Positions 35,001 through 37,752 of a stretch of DNA of 37,752 nt are shown one piece after another; positions within the stretch are counted from its first letter, which is position 1, and the number at the start of each line of letters is the position of its first letter. The translations under genes were made by a program, and so were the position numbers. Below the pieces are notes generated by a model. It was given only the letters and a program-made list of their open reading frames with translations, ran no database searches and had not been told where the DNA came from. This DNA is from Desulfurivibrio sp. (lineage in GTDB: Bacteria > Desulfobacterota > Desulfobulbia > Desulfobulbales > SURF-16). The DNA is taken from positions 1-37,752 of the forward strand of contig QZKJ01000107.1 of the NCBI GenBank assembly GCA_003605035.1, in the 5' to 3' direction.

Positions 35001-37230
35001 GTTTCTGCACGAACAGCGGGTCATCATCCTCCAGCAGGGGCTGGCGGTTTTTCGCCAGGCCATGACCATCCGCATTATCCCCGAAGCAGCCAGGCGCCGC
35101 TACCTCAAGGATGATTTCAGCCCCCTGGAGCAGCATTATAAAGAGCGGGTTTTCCAGGTCCATGTGATGAACGAATATGCCCGGCTGGGTCTCGAAAAAA
35201 TCCGGCAGGCCCTGGATCTGGTTCTTGCTTACTTTTCCAGCGATCGCAGCAACTTCATCCAGCGCTTTTTCCCCGGCCGCAAAAACGTGATTGACCGGGC
35301 CACCAGCCCGGGCTCATTTCACCGCATCGTGGATAACCTGGCCAATCCGGCGCAGATAGCCATCGTCACCGCGGCGCCGCAGGAAAACATGCTGGTGCTG
35401 GCCGGGCCGGGCTCCGGCAAGACCCGGGTGGTGGCCCACCGCTGCGCCTTTCTGCTGCGGGTAAAGCGCGTCCAGCCGCGCAGCATCCTTATCCTCTGCT
35501 TCAACCGCAACGCGGCAAGCACCTTGCGGCGGCGGCTTTTTGAGCTGATCGGTCCTGACGCCAGAGGGGTCGCCGTGCTCACCTATCACGGTCTGGCCAT
35601 GCGGCTGACCGGCTCCTCCTTTGCCGAGCGGGCCGAAGGCCGGAAGATGCAGAGCGATGATTTCAACACCGTGATTCCCGAGGCGGTGCGGCTGCTGAAC
35701 GGGGAGATCGAACTGACCTGCCTGGAAAGCGATGAACTGCGGGAGAGGCTGCTGGCCGGCTACCGTTATATCCTGGTGGATGAGTACCAGGACATCGACA
35801 GCGATCAATACCAGCTGATCTCGGCCATTGCCGGCCGCACCTTAAGCGACCCGGACAGCAAACTGGCCCTGCTGGTGGTGGGGGACGACGACCAGAACAT
35901 CTATACCTTCCGCGGCGCCAATGTGGCGTTTATCCGGCGTTTCCAGGAGGATTACCAGGCAAAAATCTATTCCTTGGTGGAAAACTACCGGTCAAGCGCC
36001 CATATCATCGCCGCGGCCAACACCTTGATCATGCATAACCGCGACCGGATGAAAACCGCCACCCCTATCCGCATCAACCAGGGCAGGGAACAGCTCCCAG
36101 CCGGCGGGCCGTGGGAGAACCTTGATCCCCTGGCCAGGGGGCGGGTGCAGATAGTTCCGGTGGCTGACGCAGGCCAGCTGGCGATGGCCCTGGTGGAAGA
36201 GCTGCTGCGCTTAAAGCAGCGCAATCCCGCCCTGGACTGGCCGGACTGCGCCGTACTGGCCAGGACCCGGGATGAACTCGCTCCGGTTCGCACTCTCTGC
36301 GAGCAGAACAGCATACCGGTCAGCTGGGCGATTGCCCGGGACAAGACGCCACCCCTGCATCGCCTCCGCGAAATCCGGCAGTTCCTGGCCGACCTGCAAT
36401 CCCGCCATGACGAGCTGCTGTCCGCCACGGATTTGTTGAAAATTGTTGATTATCACCCAGGACAGAACATTTTCAATCCATGGCGGGAGCTGCTGAAAAA
36501 ATTCCTGGACGACTGGCGGGAGGAAAGCGGCAACGCCCAGCAGTCGCCAGCCTATGTCATGGAGTACCTCTATGAATGCCTGGCGGAACAGAAACGGGAG
36601 CAGACCATCGGCAGCGGCATTTTCCTGAGTACGGTGCATGCCGCCAAGGGGATGGAATTTGCCCATGTCTTTGTGCCGGGCGGATGGGGATACGCAAAAA
36701 ATCCAAACGAGGTGGAGGAAGAACGGCGAACCTACTATGTGGCCATGACCCGCGCCAAAGAGACCCTCTGCCTTTTTGCCCGGCAGGATATGCCGAATAT
36801 CCATACCGGCCTTCTCAAGGGAGATTGTATCTGCAACCGCGAGCCGCCCCCACCCCATGCCCCGGATGACAGGACTCTGCGCCGCCGTTACGCTTTACTG
36901 GGGATGGAGGATCTTTTTCTCGATTATGCCGGCCGCCTGCCTGCGGACAATCGCATTCACCGGCATCTGGCCGCCCTCAAGCCGGGCGATCCCCTCCAGG
37001 CAGCAGCGAACGGAAATTTTATCGGATTGCATGATGAGCTGGGGAACAGGGTTGCCCGGCTCTCCAAAGCAGCGAGCGAGACTTGGAAAAACCGGCTGGC
37101 CAGCATCGAACGGATCACGGTGCTGGCCCTGGTGCAGCGCCTGCGGGAGGATTCAGGGGAGGAGTATCGGCCGCTCTGCCAGCTTGACCGGTGGGAGGTG
37201 CCACTGGCCGAGATCACCTATCGCGGCTGA
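32038..37230 (+). CDS. Exonuclease-RecQ-UvrD fusion DNA helicase
   Basis: Very large protein (1730 aa) of three enzyme modules. Residues 1-125 form a DEDD-type 3'-5' exonuclease: LLLDLETN (D14, E16), LLGHNLLGHD (N64, D69) and NNPVADARL (D123). The His of a DEDDh enzyme is Asn118 here. A Cys knuckle CANPACLWC (C259, C264, C267) follows. A RecQ-type helicase (about 290-800) has LPTGGGKSLCYQIP (K322), VFDEAHCLSKWGHDFRP (D421-H424), ATNAFGMGIDK and QEAGRAGRDTR. A UvrD/PcrA helicase (about 1105-1600) has LAGPGSGKTRVV (K1128) and VDEYQD (1247-1252), VVGDDDQNIYTFRGA, VENYRSS and VHAAKGMEF. GTG 32038 is the start, with AAAGG upstream. Role is probably replication-repair or defence against foreign DNA. 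Confidence 0.95.
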   Translation: MNGIDFVANCLLLDLETNERDEIFHIGAVYRDRTLERKSRFSLRAALAELDELADAARYLLGHNLLGHDLPVLASQAPGLRLLQKPVVDTLYLSPLAFPENPYHRLVKNYKLVRDSLNNPVADARLAASVFNDQWQSFAALGKTETTVPAFYRFCFAGDSRLPLRSDGLQAVFAAIGAAEISQNEALAIFQEQVQGKACETAVTARVPAYLANPQTRPALAYCLAWLRVAGCNSVLPPWVRHRFHDVVPILQQLRETPCANPACLWCRTTHNPRRQLARLFGYPAFRATPATPDGNSLQEAIVGHGMRDKPLLAILPTGGGKSLCYQIPALVRHFRRGVLTVVISPLQALMKDQVDGLAAKTGTMFAAAIYGMLTPPERGEVLERVRLGDLAILYISPEQLRNKSVIDAISQREIGCWVFDEAHCLSKWGHDFRPDYLYASRFIREFAARQQTPVPPIACFTATAKRDVIEEITDHFRRELGQELAVFEGGVERSNLSFEVQLINSAERNERLHQILAERLPKPELGAAIIYAATRTDTENIRDFLSRKGWQVEAFHAGLEAPLKRRIQEDFLSGHTQVICATNAFGMGIDKDNVRLVIHANIPGSLENYLQEAGRAGRDTRAAECVLLYNEDDIETQFKLGALSELTRHDISQILRGLRRARRNKDNQVVITSGELLRDDEVQTGFDSHDRLADTKVKTAVSWLERAGFIERNQNNTRVFQGLPLVSSLEEAEEKIAPLDIPASQKKRWLAILQALFNARKDEGMSADELAELPEFRERGQATGSLAISGDTQLVLRDLYAMSETGLLKQGVLLNAFVRYKVGDHSRLRFDKVCKLEMAMLQLMQETEPEAEGWLDLSLRRLNQRLVDEGQESLPELLRNLLKSLALDGKGLAGNRGSIEFRYFGQDHYQLKLNRDWPTLLATAQKRRLVAKVILDAIFAKIPASTPASGELLVNFSLDDLTMALRNNLFLAGQLKDSLAAIDRALMFLHEQRVIILQQGLAVFRQAMTIRIIPEAARRRYLKDDFSPLEQHYKERVFQVHVMNEYARLGLEKIRQALDLVLAYFSSDRSNFIQRFFPGRKNVIDRATSPGSFHRIVDNLANPAQIAIVTAAPQENMLVLAGPGSGKTRVVAHRCAFLLRVKRVQPRSILILCFNRNAASTLRRRLFELIGPDARGVAVLTYHGLAMRLTGSSFAERAEGRKMQSDDFNTVIPEAVRLLNGEIELTCLESDELRERLLAGYRYILVDEYQDIDSDQYQLISAIAGRTLSDPDSKLALLVVGDDDQNIYTFRGANVAFIRRFQEDYQAKIYSLVENYRSSAHIIAAANTLIMHNRDRMKTATPIRINQGREQLPAGGPWENLDPLARGRVQIVPVADAGQLAMALVEELLRLKQRNPALDWPDCAVLARTRDELAPVRTLCEQNSIPVSWAIARDKTPPLHRLREIRQFLADLQSRHDELLSATDLLKIVDYHPGQNIFNPWRELLKKFLDDWREESGNAQQSPAYVMEYLYECLAEQKREQTIGSGIFLSTVHAAKGMEFAHVFVPGGWGYAKNPNEVEEERRTYYVAMTRAKETLCLFARQDMPNIHTGLLKGDCICNREPPPPHAPDDRTLRRRYALLGMEDLFLDYAGRLPADNRIHRHLAALKPGDPLQAAANGNFIGLHDELGNRVARLSKAASETWKNRLASIERITVLALVQRLREDSGEEYRPLCQLDRWEVPLAEITYRG

Positions 37231-37281
37231 TGGTAATCCTCCTGAGAAGCCGGCTGCGATTGGCCGCTCCCCTGCAAGAGC

Positions 37282-37503
37282 CTACCTGGCAAAGGAGAGA
37301 TACACCAGGCCGCATTGCCGGCATCTGCCATATTTTTCCCCGGCCACCGTGGTATTGGCCGCCCCGCAGGAGCACTGCCACACCAGGGGGACCGTCTCGG
37401 GCTCCAGCAGACTGCTGCTGTGCCTGATCCGCCAGCGGCAGTATGCGTCCCAGTCAATTTGCGGTTTTTCTTCGGCTTGCGTGACAATATCACTCAGCAA
37501 CAT
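37282..37503 (-). CDS. Small zinc-ribbon protein, 73 aa
   Basis: Small cytoplasmic protein, convergent to the helicase, whose stop lies 51 bp away. I chose ATG 37503 with AAGGA 8 nt upstream; the frame stays open to 37629. It has a helical N-terminus (LLSDIVTQAEEKPQIDWDAYCRW) and a C-terminal zinc ribbon: WQCSCGAAN, then GRCRQCGLVYL. Such proteins often bind nucleic acid or act as regulators, but nothing specific can be said. Two adjacent hairpins (37515-37534 and 37535-37554) lie in the leader and an AT-rich 18-bp palindrome lies farther upstream at 37588-37605. Confidence 0.72.
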   Translation of the reverse strand: MLLSDIVTQAEEKPQIDWDAYCRWRIRHSSSLLEPETVPLVWQCSCGAANTTVAGEKYGRCRQCGLVYLSFAR

Positions 37504-37752
37504 GGGCGTTTCCTTGAGAGGTCTTTCACTCTCAGCACGAAGGCCCGCTCGTGCAGGGCGGCAACAGAAACCTAACCATAACATACCATAATTATTAATA
37601 ATTATACCCCTTCCGCGCAAATCTTTCAAAGAGTTCCGCCGCTTTTTCGCAAGGTGCTAGTGTTTAATTGCATAAATTAACGATAGTATTTTTAAGCTGA
37701 CTGCCTTTGACTTCTCGTTTGCGCCACAAAAAAGGCTTTGCATTTTGCTGGT
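37504..37752. other. Leader and upstream region of the zinc-ribbon gene
   Basis: Two tandem hairpins, TGAGAG/CTCTCA (37515-37520, 37529-37534) and GCACGA/TCGTGC (37535-37540, 37549-37554), abut each other just upstream of the ribosome binding site of the zinc-ribbon gene. The last 130 bp are AT-rich with no gene seen. Confidence 0.5.
37588..37605. promoter_or_regulatory. Perfect 18-bp AT palindrome upstream of the zinc-ribbon gene
   Basis: ATAATTATTAATAATTAT is its own reverse complement. On the minus strand a TATAAT overlaps its edge (complement of 37601-37606), so it may combine a -10 box and an operator for the zinc-ribbon gene. No matching -35 was identified. Confidence 0.4.

Noticed and set aside
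1-37752. CRISPR arrays, tRNA, rRNA or complete insertion sequences
   Set aside because: No regularly spaced repeats, cloverleaf-like segments, rRNA sequence or transposase gene could be recognised by reading.

Overview
The window looks like chromosomal DNA from an anaerobic, Gram-negative, GC-rich bacterium. The best guess is a sulfate- or sulfur-cycling Desulfobacterota member (Desulfobulbales-like). This is inferred from three multiheme c-type cytochromes, an oxygen-sensitive glycyl radical enzyme with its activase, an outer-membrane porin, OmpA-type and lipoprotein genes, and a YafK-type L,D-transpeptidase. No rRNA, tRNA, CRISPR array or intact transposase was seen.

Layout. 1-98 is the end of a small inverted-repeat (MITE-like) element; a full 179-bp copy lies at 20394-20572. 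167-2563: a 55-aa zinc-ribbon protein, a DusC-like tRNA dihydrouridine synthase and a periplasmic L,D-transpeptidase. 2707-5133 (-): a large exported protein of unknown function whose C-terminus carries a possible His/Cys dyad. 5622-6023: a PilZ protein. 6146-7933 (-): a DEAD-box RNA helicase with a terminator in its leader. 8449-10174: two paralogous hexaheme cytochromes. 10209-11897 (-): an MFS transporter and a TM2 protein. 12005-14313: an exported MsrB lacking its zinc site, then a VWA-OmpA lipoprotein. 14391-16036 (-): a metal-efflux permease with a CadC-like ArsR sensor. 16156-17589 (-): a fatty acid hydroxylase family protein and a YkgJ protein. 17759-19765 (-): a dodecaheme cytochrome.

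20631-30134 (+) is the most unusual block: seven closely spaced genes. They encode an 821-aa protein with internal duplication, an unassigned glycyl radical enzyme (CVEL active-site motif), an SCP2-like lipid-binding protein, the radical-SAM activase, a DUF6765-like predicted metal-dependent protein, a small unknown protein and a peptidoglycan-binding-domain protein. The first four are probably one metabolic system, perhaps acting on a hydrophobic substrate. The last three may be a separate cell-envelope module. A promoter with perfect -35 and -10 hexamers and a 19-bp spacer lies just upstream, and the MITE-like element sits between it and the first gene.

30236-31561 (-) is a porin. 32038-37230 (+) encodes a 1730-aa fusion of a DEDD exonuclease, a RecQ-type helicase and a UvrD-type helicase. 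A 73-aa zinc-ribbon gene lies convergently downstream. All functions are inferred from reading motifs by eye; no database search was possible.
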